64,000 nucleotides of DNA from Bacillus sp. HMF5848 (GTDB taxonomy: Bacteria > Bacillota > Bacilli > Bacillales > HMF5848): positions 3,010,530-3,074,529 of the forward strand of contig NZ_RWIV01000001.1 in assembly GCF_003944835.1 (NCBI RefSeq), given 5' to 3'. Position 1 is the stretch's first letter; each line of letters begins with the position of its first letter. The translations under genes and the position numbers were made by a program. The notes beneath the pieces are model-generated. The model did no database searches. It was not told where the DNA came from and was given only the letters and a program-made list of their open reading frames with translations. Of this stretch, positions 37,509 to 45,988 are shown in pieces.

Positions 37509-39164
37509 TTAATCTGGTGTAACTACTCGCAATACTTCTTCCGTTGTTGTATAGCCTTTTTTCACTTTTATAAGCCCATCATCTGTTAGAAAAATCGTTT
37601 TATTTTTTATCGCTATTTCTCGTAATCTCGAAAAAGGTTCATTGTTCATAATCGCTTTTCGTAGCTCTTCATTTATCATAAGAAGTTCGTGAATAGCAAG
37701 CCTGCCTTTGTAGCCTGTCATATTACAAATACCACAGCCTTTACCTCGAATGACTTTTTCGATTGTAATGCCACGGCGCTTAAAAATATCTTGTTCCATT
37801 TTAGACGGCAATTCTTCCTGTGCACAGTCACGACAGACGCGACGCACAAGTCGCTGTGAGACGACGCCCGTTAACGATGATGCAACAAGAAACGGCTCCA
37901 CACCCATATCTACTAATCTCGTAATAGTACCTAACGCATCGTTCGTATGAAGTGTACTAAGCACAAGATGTCCTGTAAGAGAGGCACGTACGGCTACTTC
38001 TGCTGTTTCACGATCACGAATCTCCCCAACCATAACTATATTTGGGTCTTGACGTAAAATAGCGCGTAATCCCCGCGCAAATGTCATCCCAATTTTTTCA
38101 TTCACTTGAATTTGGTTAATTCCTTCTAAACGAAATTCTACAGGATCCTCGATCGTTATGATGTTTGTTTGTTCATCATTCAAAGCGTTTAAAGCAGCAT
38201 ATAGTGTTGACGACTTACCAGAGCCAGTTGGACCCGTTATGAGCACAATACCAGTTGGTCTTTTAATAAGCTTTTCAAACCGCTTTAAGTTCACATTATT
38301 AAAGCCAAGTCGTTCAATATCATTGATCGCACTACCTAAATCTAAAATACGCAATACGATTTTCTCACCGTAAACAGTAGGCAACGTTGATACACGTAAA
38401 TCAACAGGATGAAAATCAATAGTAAGCTTAATCCGGCCATCCTGAGGCACACGATGCTCAGTAATATCCAGGTTTGCCATAATTTTTATCCGTGCTGTTA
38501 AAACACTTTGCATATTTTTTGGCAACGTGCGTTCCGTTCGCAGCACACCATCTACACGGTTGCGAATAACGACTTTCTTTTCTTGCGGGTCAATATGAAT
38601 ATCACTTGCCTTTTGCTGAACGGCACTCGCTAGGATTTGGTTCACTAGCTTGACAATCGGTGAGTCTTGATCGCGAATTTCTTCGTCCTTCACATTTTCA
38701 TTCGGAATATCATCTAGTAACTCGTTTACGTGCTCGTCCACATCATAATACTTGTTTATAGCCCGAATAATATCGTCCTTTGTGGCAATAGCCGTTTCCA
38801 CCTGAAAGCCAGTTGATAAACGGATATCATCAATAGCGTAGAAGTCCATCGGATCAGCCATTGCAATAAACAACTTATTATTTTCCTTTTTTAACGGAAT
38901 AAGCAAATTACGTTTTGCAATCTCTTTTGGGATAATTGATACGAGCTTATAGTCAAACGGATATCGATATAAGCTAACGTGAGGAATACCTAATTGAAAC
39001 TCTAATACTTCAATGAGCTGCTGCTGTGTAATAAACCCTTTATCTAATAAAATATCGCCTAGCTTTTGCTCAGATGATTTATCTCGTAACGCTTCGTTTA
39101 ATTGCTCTATCGATATGAGGCCAGATTCAACTAGAAGATCTCCGAGTCTTTTCCTAGTTTCCAT
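37509..39164 (-). CDS. pilB: Pilus extension ATPase PilB with c-di-GMP-binding type MshEN domain
   Basis: 551 residues from ATG at 39164 (METRKRLGDLL), following GGTGAT. Tandem MshEN motifs at 6-29 (RLGDLLVESGLISIEQL) and 34-57 (KLGDILLDKGFITQQQL...Q57), four residues apart; the first lacks its final Gln. Then PilB N2 domain, Walker A ITGPTGSGKSSTL, Walker B VGEIRDRETAEVA, and the zinc tetracysteine CRDC...CGIC. The C-terminal extension FLTDDGLIKVKKGYTTTEEVLRV is typical of PilB/GspE. It powers pilus assembly. Confidence 0.95.
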   Translation of the reverse strand: METRKRLGDLLVESGLISIEQLNEALRDKSSEQKLGDILLDKGFITQQQLIEVLEFQLGIPHVSLYRYPFDYKLVSIIPKEIAKRNLLIPLKKENNKLFIAMADPMDFYAIDDIRLSTGFQVETAIATKDDIIRAINKYYDVDEHVNELLDDIPNENVKDEEIRDQDSPIVKLVNQILASAVQQKASDIHIDPQEKKVVIRNRVDGVLRTERTLPKNMQSVLTARIKIMANLDITEHRVPQDGRIKLTIDFHPVDLRVSTLPTVYGEKIVLRILDLGSAINDIERLGFNNVNLKRFEKLIKRPTGIVLITGPTGSGKSSTLYAALNALNDEQTNIITIEDPVEFRLEGINQIQVNEKIGMTFARGLRAILRQDPNIVMVGEIRDRETAEVAVRASLTGHLVLSTLHTNDALGTITRLVDMGVEPFLVASSLTGVVSQRLVRRVCRDCAQEELPSKMEQDIFKRRGITIEKVIRGKGCGICNMTGYKGRLAIHELLMINEELRKAIMNNEPFSRLREIAIKNKTIFLTDDGLIKVKKGYTTTEEVLRVVTPD

Positions 39165-40473
39165 CTTTATCACCCACTCCTGGCATCCCTTTTGTTATTT
39201 CACCTTCAGTTCCCCATGTTTCTTCTGGGGATTTATCGCGTTGTGTTGTAGGGTCTTGCTTCTCTTGTGAAGGCATATTTGAACTATTATCTTGAACTGA
39301 ACTGTCTTCAGATCTATTTGTGTTGTTTAGTGGCGTGTTTGATGAAATGCTGTACACTTCCACTCGATGAACAGGTGGATAAAAATCCTCTGACAGCTTA
39401 TCTCTCTTTGTAAGCTCATCGTTGACGTATGTTTCTCGAAACACTTTAATTAACAAACCAGGCTTCCCTTTTTCTTTAACAACAGTTTCATTCTTCTTCA
39501 AGAGCACATCATATTGAATGATTGTTTTCGGATCAAACTGTTGTTTATCCTCAAGAGAAACCTCATAATTTTCCATAAATGGAGCTCCTGTTAATGTTAC
39601 AAGCAACCCATTGTATACCTCTGTGAATTTCAATTGATAATCAGTTTGATTTGGATTATAAAAAACAAAGTCCATATCGTTTTGTTTAACTTTTGCTTCA
39701 TAGCCTAACTCACTATACGGTGGAAGCGTGCGACTCGTGTGACGCTCTAATATTGTAAAATTTGTTGGCAAAATTGCTTTATATATTCCTGATGCAATAA
39801 CACTTAGCTCATCGTCTGTAAAAGTAGTATTAGAAGCAATTGTGTTTAAGAGTGATAACTGAGACTGAGCAGGGATGGTTATTGTAGAATATGTAGCCAT
39901 CCAACTCGCCATATTAATGTCTTCTTTGTTAAACACTACCGTTCCTTCAGAAAGCTTTTCTTGCTGTAAATCCGCCTGATTAATATAAGCATGTACATCT
40001 AGTGTAATATGTTGTTTCAACGTAAGAGAAATAGCTTGAATAATATCTCGATTCAAGTTTTCAAATTGCACTACGCTAACTAAGTTTTCATTTGTTAGCA
40101 TCGTAGTCACAGCTTCTGTCAGTTTCACATCTTCCATACTAACAATCAAATTGTTAACTTTTCCATCGTTTACTTGAGCAATACTATCTTCGACATTGAA
40201 TAAAAAAGCGGTCAGGGGTACATTTGTTGAGGTGTTTTGATACTGTAGTGATATAGTTGCGCTATTATACCAACCATCTATATGTTCTTTCACTTTTTGT
40301 GCTGCCTGCTCTTCATTTAACCCTGAAATAGGGATTGAGCCAAGTGTCGTTCCCTCTTTGAAAACAACATCTTGGCTCCATACTTTTTCATAGGCTAAGG
40401 CACCGAAGTGTGAAAAACTAAATATAAAGGCGGTATTAATAATAATGACTAAAAATAATCGGAAAAAATTCAT
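39154..40473 (-). CDS. VanW-like secreted protein of the pilus operon (degenerate VanW domain)
   Basis: 439 residues from ATG at 40473 (MNFFRLF), 8 bases after GGAG. One N-terminal membrane or signal helix, a peptidoglycan-binding-like repeat domain (GTTLGSIPISGLNEEQAAQK), then a region resembling VanW (ILERHTSRTLPPYSELGYEA, FVFYNPNQTDYQLKFTEVYN) but without the GGGVCQVSSTLYNA core normally present (here DELSVIASGIYKAIL). A G5-like strand region (GLLIKVFRETYVND) and a Ser/Gln/Asp-rich low-complexity tail follow. Its stop overlaps the pilB start. Likely a cell-wall-facing pilus accessory; function unknown. Confidence 0.7.
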   Translation of the reverse strand: MNFFRLFLVIIINTAFIFSFSHFGALAYEKVWSQDVVFKEGTTLGSIPISGLNEEQAAQKVKEHIDGWYNSATISLQYQNTSTNVPLTAFLFNVEDSIAQVNDGKVNNLIVSMEDVKLTEAVTTMLTNENLVSVVQFENLNRDIIQAISLTLKQHITLDVHAYINQADLQQEKLSEGTVVFNKEDINMASWMATYSTITIPAQSQLSLLNTIASNTTFTDDELSVIASGIYKAILPTNFTILERHTSRTLPPYSELGYEAKVKQNDMDFVFYNPNQTDYQLKFTEVYNGLLVTLTGAPFMENYEVSLEDKQQFDPKTIIQYDVLLKKNETVVKEKGKPGLLIKVFRETYVNDELTKRDKLSEDFYPPVHRVEVYSISSNTPLNNTNRSEDSSVQDNSSNMPSQEKQDPTTQRDKSPEETWGTEGEITKGMPGVGDKDGN

Positions 40474-40500
40474 GTTATGACACTCCAATGCCTATATGTG

Positions 40501-41298
40501 TTACGCGTTTACACTCATTGATAACTCAACTACAAGGCTCGGTCCTGCTTCTTGTGCTTTAACGATGTCATCTTCTTGCAGTACATAACCTTTGTGGAAA
40601 AGCACTTCACCATTGTCATTCATCACATCTTTGACTAATTCTTTTCCAAGAAGTAATTCAATTTGTTTTTTCTTTAATTGTACTACTTCTTCATCTTCTG
40701 TTTCTTCGATAATAGCATTAGCCACCTCTTTAAGAGCTGCTTCATGTTCATTAGGAAGCAAATCATCAACAAAAGATTCATTATTTGACTCAGGCTGTTG
40801 AACTAAGTAATCGACAGAATCTAAAAACTTTGACGCTACATCTTCTTTTACAATAATAATGTCTTTCCCAAATGTAAGTACTGAATCCGACGCAAGAGCC
40901 ACATCACGCCCTTGTACGTTTAACGATGTACCAAGGATAAGCCCTGTGTCCTCGTCTACGAAATATTCATTCACTTCACCGATAAGTTCACCTTTACGAG
41001 TCATAACTTTTGTATTTGTAATTTTGATTTTTTTATTCACTAGCTGATTTGCTATAGGAATTTCGTTTAAATCTATAACAGCATTTTCACTCTCAACTGT
41101 CACAGCGTATTCACCTATTCCTACTACTTTTTTAAACGGAATAGCTTTTACGCTTACTTGCCAGTCTTCATGCTCAATAGTTAAAAAGTCAACTGATCCT
41201 TTATCTGGATTAATAACTAATGATTTTACTTTACCAACTTGTGTACCTGCAGCAATACTAATAATGGGCAGGCCAACTATTTGTGTACTCTTTTTCAT
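40501..41298 (-). CDS. PRC-barrel domain protein of the pilus operon
   Basis: 265 residues from ATG at 41298 (MKKSTQIVGLPII). Two PRC-barrel domains in tandem (PIISIAAGTQVGKVKSLVIN; and GELIGEVNEYFVDEDTGLI), an acidic linker, then a C-terminal piece VMNDNGEVLFHKGYVLQEDD that resembles the sandwich-barrel hybrid motif often found after PRC barrels. No signal peptide or membrane helix, so probably cytoplasmic. PRC barrels bind proteins or RNA; its role at the pilus is unknown. 28 bases upstream of the VanW-like gene. Confidence 0.8.
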   Translation of the reverse strand: MKKSTQIVGLPIISIAAGTQVGKVKSLVINPDKGSVDFLTIEHEDWQVSVKAIPFKKVVGIGEYAVTVESENAVIDLNEIPIANQLVNKKIKITNTKVMTRKGELIGEVNEYFVDEDTGLILGTSLNVQGRDVALASDSVLTFGKDIIIVKEDVASKFLDSVDYLVQQPESNNESFVDDLLPNEHEAALKEVANAIIEETEDEEVVQLKKKQIELLLGKELVKDVMNDNGEVLFHKGYVLQEDDIVKAQEAGPSLVVELSMSVNA

Positions 41299-41377
41299 TC
41301 CATTCACCACACCTAATTAATTTTTTCACGAAACTACACGATACATAATATTGTAACACGATATGACAAATGTTGAC

Positions 41378-42856
41378 TTAAATTTTACGGTATTTCGCTA
41401 ATAAAAATTCAATTTCCTGCTGAATTATTGGAAATTCTGTGAAATCCTTTTCAATTTGTGTAAGTAGCTCAATAAGCTTGTCATATTTTTTAGTGCTAAT
41501 ATAGTATTGAACTAAGAAGCTAGTAAAAGCATACTGATCCTGTTTACGTAAATTTGGACGCATATGATCTTTTATTAAGGCTTCATACTGGTCACCTGGC
41601 AAAATCTTTTTATAAGTTTGTAACTGCGATAATAAGTGTGTAATCATTTGCTGACTAACAACATGGTGAACAGCATCTATTTGTTGATCATCTATATTAT
41701 CGTCAACACTCTCTTCACTCGGCTCATTACTATCGATGAATGTATCAGATTCTTCAGCATGCTCGCTATCGTTTAAAGCGATATCTTCATCGTCTGTCGT
41801 CAATAACATTTCTGTATTCACATGTTCTTCCGCATCGACAGAAATCTTGTCTTTTACTTCGTCAACTTCTTCTTCGTTATTATTAATTGTTGCTTCTAGT
41901 GACTCTAATGCTTCAAGCTCAGACTCGACGTCTATTAAGTCCTCATCAACTATCTCAGATTCGCTTTGCTCCTCGTCAACTGATACTGCCACTTCATCTA
42001 GTTCTGCAACATTGTCTGCATCAATTATTTCTTCAAGCTGCATGGTTTCAAGATCAGTCTCATCGTCCTCAGCCATTAATAACAAGCTTTCCAACTCTGT
42101 TTCAGGTGTTGATGTGTCTTCTTCGTCTTGGTCCGCTTCATGAGTTGAAATAGATTCCTCATCATCTATACTGTCTATATCTTCGGTAGACTCGTTATCA
42201 AGCTGTTGTAAAACTTTCGCATATCCCTCTTCAACATCGTCTTCAAACGTGTCCATATTATCTAATTCATTTTCATCTAACTTATTCACTGTTTCTAACA
42301 CATTCACGTCTAGCTCGTCTGTATCCTCAGCTTCATCTTTCTCATACTGCTCGTTTGAAACTGCTAACGTGTCATCATCTGTTGACACATCAGGTAAAAT
42401 AGTCCAATCTCTATCATGATTTTGTTCATCTTCTTGTTCATCTTCAGTTTCAATAAGCTTTTCGTGTTCGTGCACAACGTCACTTACCACTTCTTTATAA
42501 ACTTCTTCGTCCTCTGAAGATGTACTTAACTCTTCATGAATAGTCGAATTAGGAGTATCCTCATTAAGGTCTTTGTCCGTTAAGTCATTGATTTGTGTAG
42601 TATCATCTTCCATAACAAGAATTAATTGTCCCACTTTCTTTTCAATTAAATATGCTGTGGCAATTGCTAATAAAACAAGAATAAGTCCGGTTTGCCATAA
42701 AGGTAAGCTAATGTTAGCAACTAACCCTACAACAGCAAGAAGAAATGAAACACCTATTATTGATAGTTTTCCTTTCTTAGTTAAGCGAAGTGGTAGAGCA
42801 AGAACAATGGGTACTAGTATTACAACAGCCAATAATGTAAAAGTAATGGTTTGCAA
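41378..42856 (-). CDS. Acidic membrane-anchored protein, first gene of the pilus operon
   Basis: 492 residues; family not recognised. Three hydrophobic segments in the first 75 residues (FTLLAVVILVPIVLALPL; SIIGVSFLLAVVGLVANISL; GLILVLLAIATAYLI), then ~300 residues extremely rich in Asp/Glu/Ser/Thr, low complexity, then a C-terminal ~100-residue helical domain (VSQQMITHLLSQLQTYKKIL ... YDKLIELLTQIEKDF) that looks TPR-like. The topology suggests a membrane anchor with a long charged tether ending in a protein-binding module. Opens the operon that continues with PRC-barrel, VanW-like and PilB. Confidence 0.75.
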   Translation of the reverse strand: MQTITFTLLAVVILVPIVLALPLRLTKKGKLSIIGVSFLLAVVGLVANISLPLWQTGLILVLLAIATAYLIEKKVGQLILVMEDDTTQINDLTDKDLNEDTPNSTIHEELSTSSEDEEVYKEVVSDVVHEHEKLIETEDEQEDEQNHDRDWTILPDVSTDDDTLAVSNEQYEKDEAEDTDELDVNVLETVNKLDENELDNMDTFEDDVEEGYAKVLQQLDNESTEDIDSIDDEESISTHEADQDEEDTSTPETELESLLLMAEDDETDLETMQLEEIIDADNVAELDEVAVSVDEEQSESEIVDEDLIDVESELEALESLEATINNNEEEVDEVKDKISVDAEEHVNTEMLLTTDDEDIALNDSEHAEESDTFIDSNEPSEESVDDNIDDQQIDAVHHVVSQQMITHLLSQLQTYKKILPGDQYEALIKDHMRPNLRKQDQYAFTSFLVQYYISTKKYDKLIELLTQIEKDFTEFPIIQQEIEFLLAKYRKI

Positions 42857-42989
42857 AATTACTCATTCACCTCTTTCGTTGGACGTAATTATGTACAAGC
42901 AAAGATTGCCAAATTCCAATAAAAAACGACAAACTCCGACTATTTTATATTGTATAATAAAGTTATCTATTTTGAAAGAAGGGGACGTA
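42857..42989. promoter_or_regulatory. Divergent promoter region of the two pilus operons
   Basis: 133 bp separate the divergent starts at 42856 (minus) and 42990 (plus), so both operon promoters must lie here. On the plus strand TATAAT occurs at about 42954-42959; on the minus strand TTGGAA and TACATA lie 18 bases apart. These boxes are only candidates. Co-expression of the two arms is implied by the arrangement. Confidence 0.4.
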
Positions 42990-43649
42990 ATGTTAAAATC
43001 TAAAATTTCTGAGCAAAATGGCGCCACTCTTCTTGAGGTACTAATATCGTTTGCAATTCTATCCATTCTATTATTAAGTAGCATGAATTTTTTTCTACAA
43101 TCGTATAAATACACCACGCAAAATAAAGATAAAACAACAGCTGTGTATTTAGCACAAAATGTAATGAACTACATGCAAAAGCAAAGCTTTATGAAGATGG
43201 AAGGATACGTAACATACCAACTAACCAAAAATCCAAACAAACCTCTAGTAGAACTATCAATGTCTTTATGTAACAGTCCCGTAACCGTATCGCCGATTAA
43301 TCCATTGAATCATAACGAACGTGTAAGTGATGTTGATAACGTATTTCTTTTTGACGATACAGCAAGGTGTCAAGCTGTTTTAACCCCTATTATTAATAAC
43401 AAACAATATACTAACGATGACATAAAAATCTATATCATGCCGAGTGTGGAACAATCTGACCTTGATGACCTTTTAAACACATCACCAAATTTACCATCTT
43501 TGTTAAAAGAAAACCTTGAAGCAAATCAAAATGTCACAAATCTATCATTTCGCACGTCGCTTTTACATGTGTTTATATTAATAAACAGTGAAAATAGAAA
43601 TAAAGCAGTGCTTTTAGAGGGGACGATAGTTGATGAATCAATTAGGTAA
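42990..43649 (+). CDS. PilV/GspI-like minor pilin
   Basis: 219 residues from ATG at 42990 (MLKSKISEQNG), behind AAGGGGACG. The open frame extends further upstream but without support. Leader ends in EQNG, then ATLLEVLISFAILSILLLSS with Glu at +5, characteristic of minor pilins of the PilV/GspI type. The body contains two cysteines (SLCNSP, DTARC). Overlaps the next pilin gene by 17 bases. Confidence 0.85.
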   Translation: MLKSKISEQNGATLLEVLISFAILSILLLSSMNFFLQSYKYTTQNKDKTTAVYLAQNVMNYMQKQSFMKMEGYVTYQLTKNPNKPLVELSMSLCNSPVTVSPINPLNHNERVSDVDNVFLFDDTARCQAVLTPIINNKQYTNDDIKIYIMPSVEQSDLDDLLNTSPNLPSLLKENLEANQNVTNLSFRTSLLHVFILINSENRNKAVLLEGTIVDESIR

Positions 43650-44265
43650 ATGGATAAAAAATGAAAGTGGGGTTACATTACTCGAGCTTTTAGTTGCCTT
43701 ATCCGTTAGTTCCATCATATTGTCAGCTATATACGGAACGTTTTTAACAGGCGTAAAGGTTTATAAAAAAATAGCCATTGAAGCTCAACTTCGAGATGAA
43801 GCCGATTATATTGTCGCTAACCTGCTAAATGTACTGTACGAAAACCATCCGGATCATATTGTTCTCGACTCGTCTAGTTTGAAACTATTCAATTATAAAG
43901 CAACAACAATTAATCAAAAAGAAGTAATAGAGAATACATTTGATGAGTCTATCAGTGCTAGTATCATAATAAATGTACAAAATAAGCTGTCTGATACCGG
44001 TGCTTTGTTAGGCGAGGAAATTGTGGTGCAAACAAAAGATATTTCTAACACGTACAGCAATCAAATACTTAACAGCAACCATATCGTAGTAAATAATATA
44101 AATAGTAATAAAATAATAGATTTTACTTGCTCTAATCCAATGGCATCTTACTGTAATCAAGGCATTATTACGATACAATTTTCTATTAGTGATAGTCGTT
44201 ATAATGATCCTAATAGTATGTTATACGTAGAACCTATCGAGTTTATTAGTGAATTTGGCTACTAG
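43633..44265 (+). CDS. PilW/GspJ-like minor pilin
   Basis: 210 residues from ATG at 43633 (MNQLGKWIKNESG); a TTG three bases earlier is also possible, with AGAGGGG about 10 bases upstream. Leader ends NESG, then VTLLELLVALSVSSIILSAI with Glu at +5, as in PilW/GspJ. Paired cysteines DFTCSNPMASYC near the C-terminus. Second gene of the plus-strand minor-pilin operon. Confidence 0.85.
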   Translation: MNQLGKWIKNESGVTLLELLVALSVSSIILSAIYGTFLTGVKVYKKIAIEAQLRDEADYIVANLLNVLYENHPDHIVLDSSSLKLFNYKATTINQKEVIENTFDESISASIIINVQNKLSDTGALLGEEIVVQTKDISNTYSNQILNSNHIVVNNINSNKIIDFTCSNPMASYCNQGIITIQFSISDSRYNDPNSMLYVEPIEFISEFGY

Positions 44266-44275
44266 GAGGAATTCA

Positions 44276-45952
44276 ATGAATAATGAAAGAGGATCTAGCC
44301 TACTTCTTGTATTGCTCGTAACAATCATCATCATGACACTTGGATTAACGATATTATCTGTGAGCATTGGCGGAGCTAAACGTACAGAAATACGCTACGA
44401 TACTACAGATGCTATATACTCAGCTATGCAAAACATGGACAAAGTTATACTAGAGTTTAAGAATGAGATTAATAATATAGACTTAAAGATATATAATAAC
44501 AAAGCTCTTTATCAGGTGAAGCTTAATGATGTAGTTAACCAATTAAAATCCAATCATCCGGTTGGACTAACGATAACGGATATCACAGCTGACTTTCTAG
44601 AGGACAGTACAAATTACGAACACAATTACTACAGTCGTGTCTATAAACTCGAATATGAAGCAAAGGATCAACGTGATAATCAGTACGATGCAGTCAAGAC
44701 AATAACACGTCAAATCATTTTATCTCCTACACCAAGCTTTTTAGAATATGCAGTAGGCTCGTTTGGGAAAGAAGACGATGAAGGCTACTTAACGATTAAC
44801 GGTTCTGCAAACATTCAAGGGAATATGTATGCGAATGTGCTGACTCTTTCTAATTATGCTAATTACAAGGATGATAGTGGGGCTTCTACTATGCCCACTC
44901 CCTACTCTGCATTTGATGGCTCAGCGTTTGTACAAAAACGTTTATTATTAAGGTCTTCACCTACTGATACACCAATTGGATATGAAGCAATCAGACTGCT
45001 TTCACAGCCAGTAGATAGTTCTTATTTTTATAAAAACAATCGGCCTACCTTTATGATGAATAGCAATGACTTTGTAGAGATTGATTTTGATGCAACGTAT
45101 GATAAAAAAGAAGATCAATTATCACCATTAGATAGCAACGCTACTGTTGTAACAGATGGAAGTGAACCAAATATTATAATCACTAACGAGGCAGATTTAC
45201 TTCATAATAGTGAAGATTGGATCGTTATAGATCATCCATCTGTTGAATTCTTTAGTGGCTATACTCCTTTTAATATTGATAAAAATATCTACGTAAACGG
45301 GGACTTAACCATCGTTTCTGAAAAAGAAGTATCTATTAAAGGAAATATAATAACAAAGGGAGATTTAACTTTCCAAGTGCAACATGCTCCCATTTCTTAT
45401 GATGGAACAGCTATTGTCGAAGGCAACATTAACATTCTTGGAAACGACGATGAAACCGTTGTTGAAGATGATGAGGTTAATTTTAATGCAGTCATGTTCG
45501 CCAAAGGAAAAGGATTTATATCTAATACAAATATTGCTGGTCTAGATGATAAGCAGCTTGTTTTGCTCACAAAAGAGGATGTAGTAGTAACAAGAATTAA
45601 TGAATTTGCGTCTTTTGCTCCCCCTGACGAAGACACTGACATATTTAATTATAATAGCCCTGCGTCTCTAAAAGCTTTCTTTTATACTGATAAAAGTGCG
45701 ATTATGTACGGAGTAGGTTCAAACTTCTTTATACATGGAGGTGTCTTCGCTAAAAAATCTTTAGAAATAAATGCAATACGTGGAAACATTATCAAGGGAT
45801 ATACTTTACTAAAACCATCACCCATTGACCAAACAGGAAAAAAATCAAGATTTACTATTATACATGATTCGAGTGTCTTAACAAGTCAGCTTGACGCACT
45901 ACCTCAAGTTGATCGATTACGATTTATCGTTGGCGAAGTTACTATTAATTGA
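44276..45952 (+). CDS. PilX-like pilus assembly protein with beta-helix body
   Basis: 558 residues from ATG at 44276 (MNNERGSSLLLVLL) preceded by AGGAGGA. The N-terminal helix lacks the +5 Glu and the usual cleavage Gly-Phe/Leu context, which is the PilX-N pattern (GSSLLLVLLVTIIIMTLGLT). The long body has turn-rich strands (INGSANIQGNMYANVLTLSN, KNIYVNGDLTIVSEKEV, GTAIVEGNINILGN, FFIHGGVFAKKSLEI) typical of a bactofilin-like or beta-helix fold. Third gene of the minor-pilin operon, by analogy with PilV-PilW-PilX sets that prime assembly. Confidence 0.8.
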   Translation: MNNERGSSLLLVLLVTIIIMTLGLTILSVSIGGAKRTEIRYDTTDAIYSAMQNMDKVILEFKNEINNIDLKIYNNKALYQVKLNDVVNQLKSNHPVGLTITDITADFLEDSTNYEHNYYSRVYKLEYEAKDQRDNQYDAVKTITRQIILSPTPSFLEYAVGSFGKEDDEGYLTINGSANIQGNMYANVLTLSNYANYKDDSGASTMPTPYSAFDGSAFVQKRLLLRSSPTDTPIGYEAIRLLSQPVDSSYFYKNNRPTFMMNSNDFVEIDFDATYDKKEDQLSPLDSNATVVTDGSEPNIIITNEADLLHNSEDWIVIDHPSVEFFSGYTPFNIDKNIYVNGDLTIVSEKEVSIKGNIITKGDLTFQVQHAPISYDGTAIVEGNINILGNDDETVVEDDEVNFNAVMFAKGKGFISNTNIAGLDDKQLVLLTKEDVVVTRINEFASFAPPDEDTDIFNYNSPASLKAFFYTDKSAIMYGVGSNFFIHGGVFAKKSLEINAIRGNIIKGYTLLKPSPIDQTGKKSRFTIIHDSSVLTSQLDALPQVDRLRFIVGEVTIN

Positions 45953-45956
45953 CGCA

Positions 45957-45985
45957 GAAAAGGCTACCATCACCGGTAGCCTTTT
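45957..45985. terminator. Bidirectional terminator between minor-pilin operon and VWA gene
   Basis: AAAAGGCTACC pairs with GGTAGCCTTTT around ATCACC, with T-runs on both strands. The plus-strand gene ends at 45952 and the minus-strand gene ends at 45989, so both use it. Confidence 0.9.
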
Positions 45986-45988
45986 GTT

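Noticed and set aside
41736-42153. Plus-strand Ser-rich and Leu/Gln-rich frames opposite the acidic protein
   Set aside because: Typical antisense reading of GAA/GAT/TCA-rich codons; no start signals.
42573-42989. Upstream extension of the PilV-like frame
   Set aside because: The open frame runs back into the opposite-strand gene; the pilin leader and AAGGGG site place the start at 42990.
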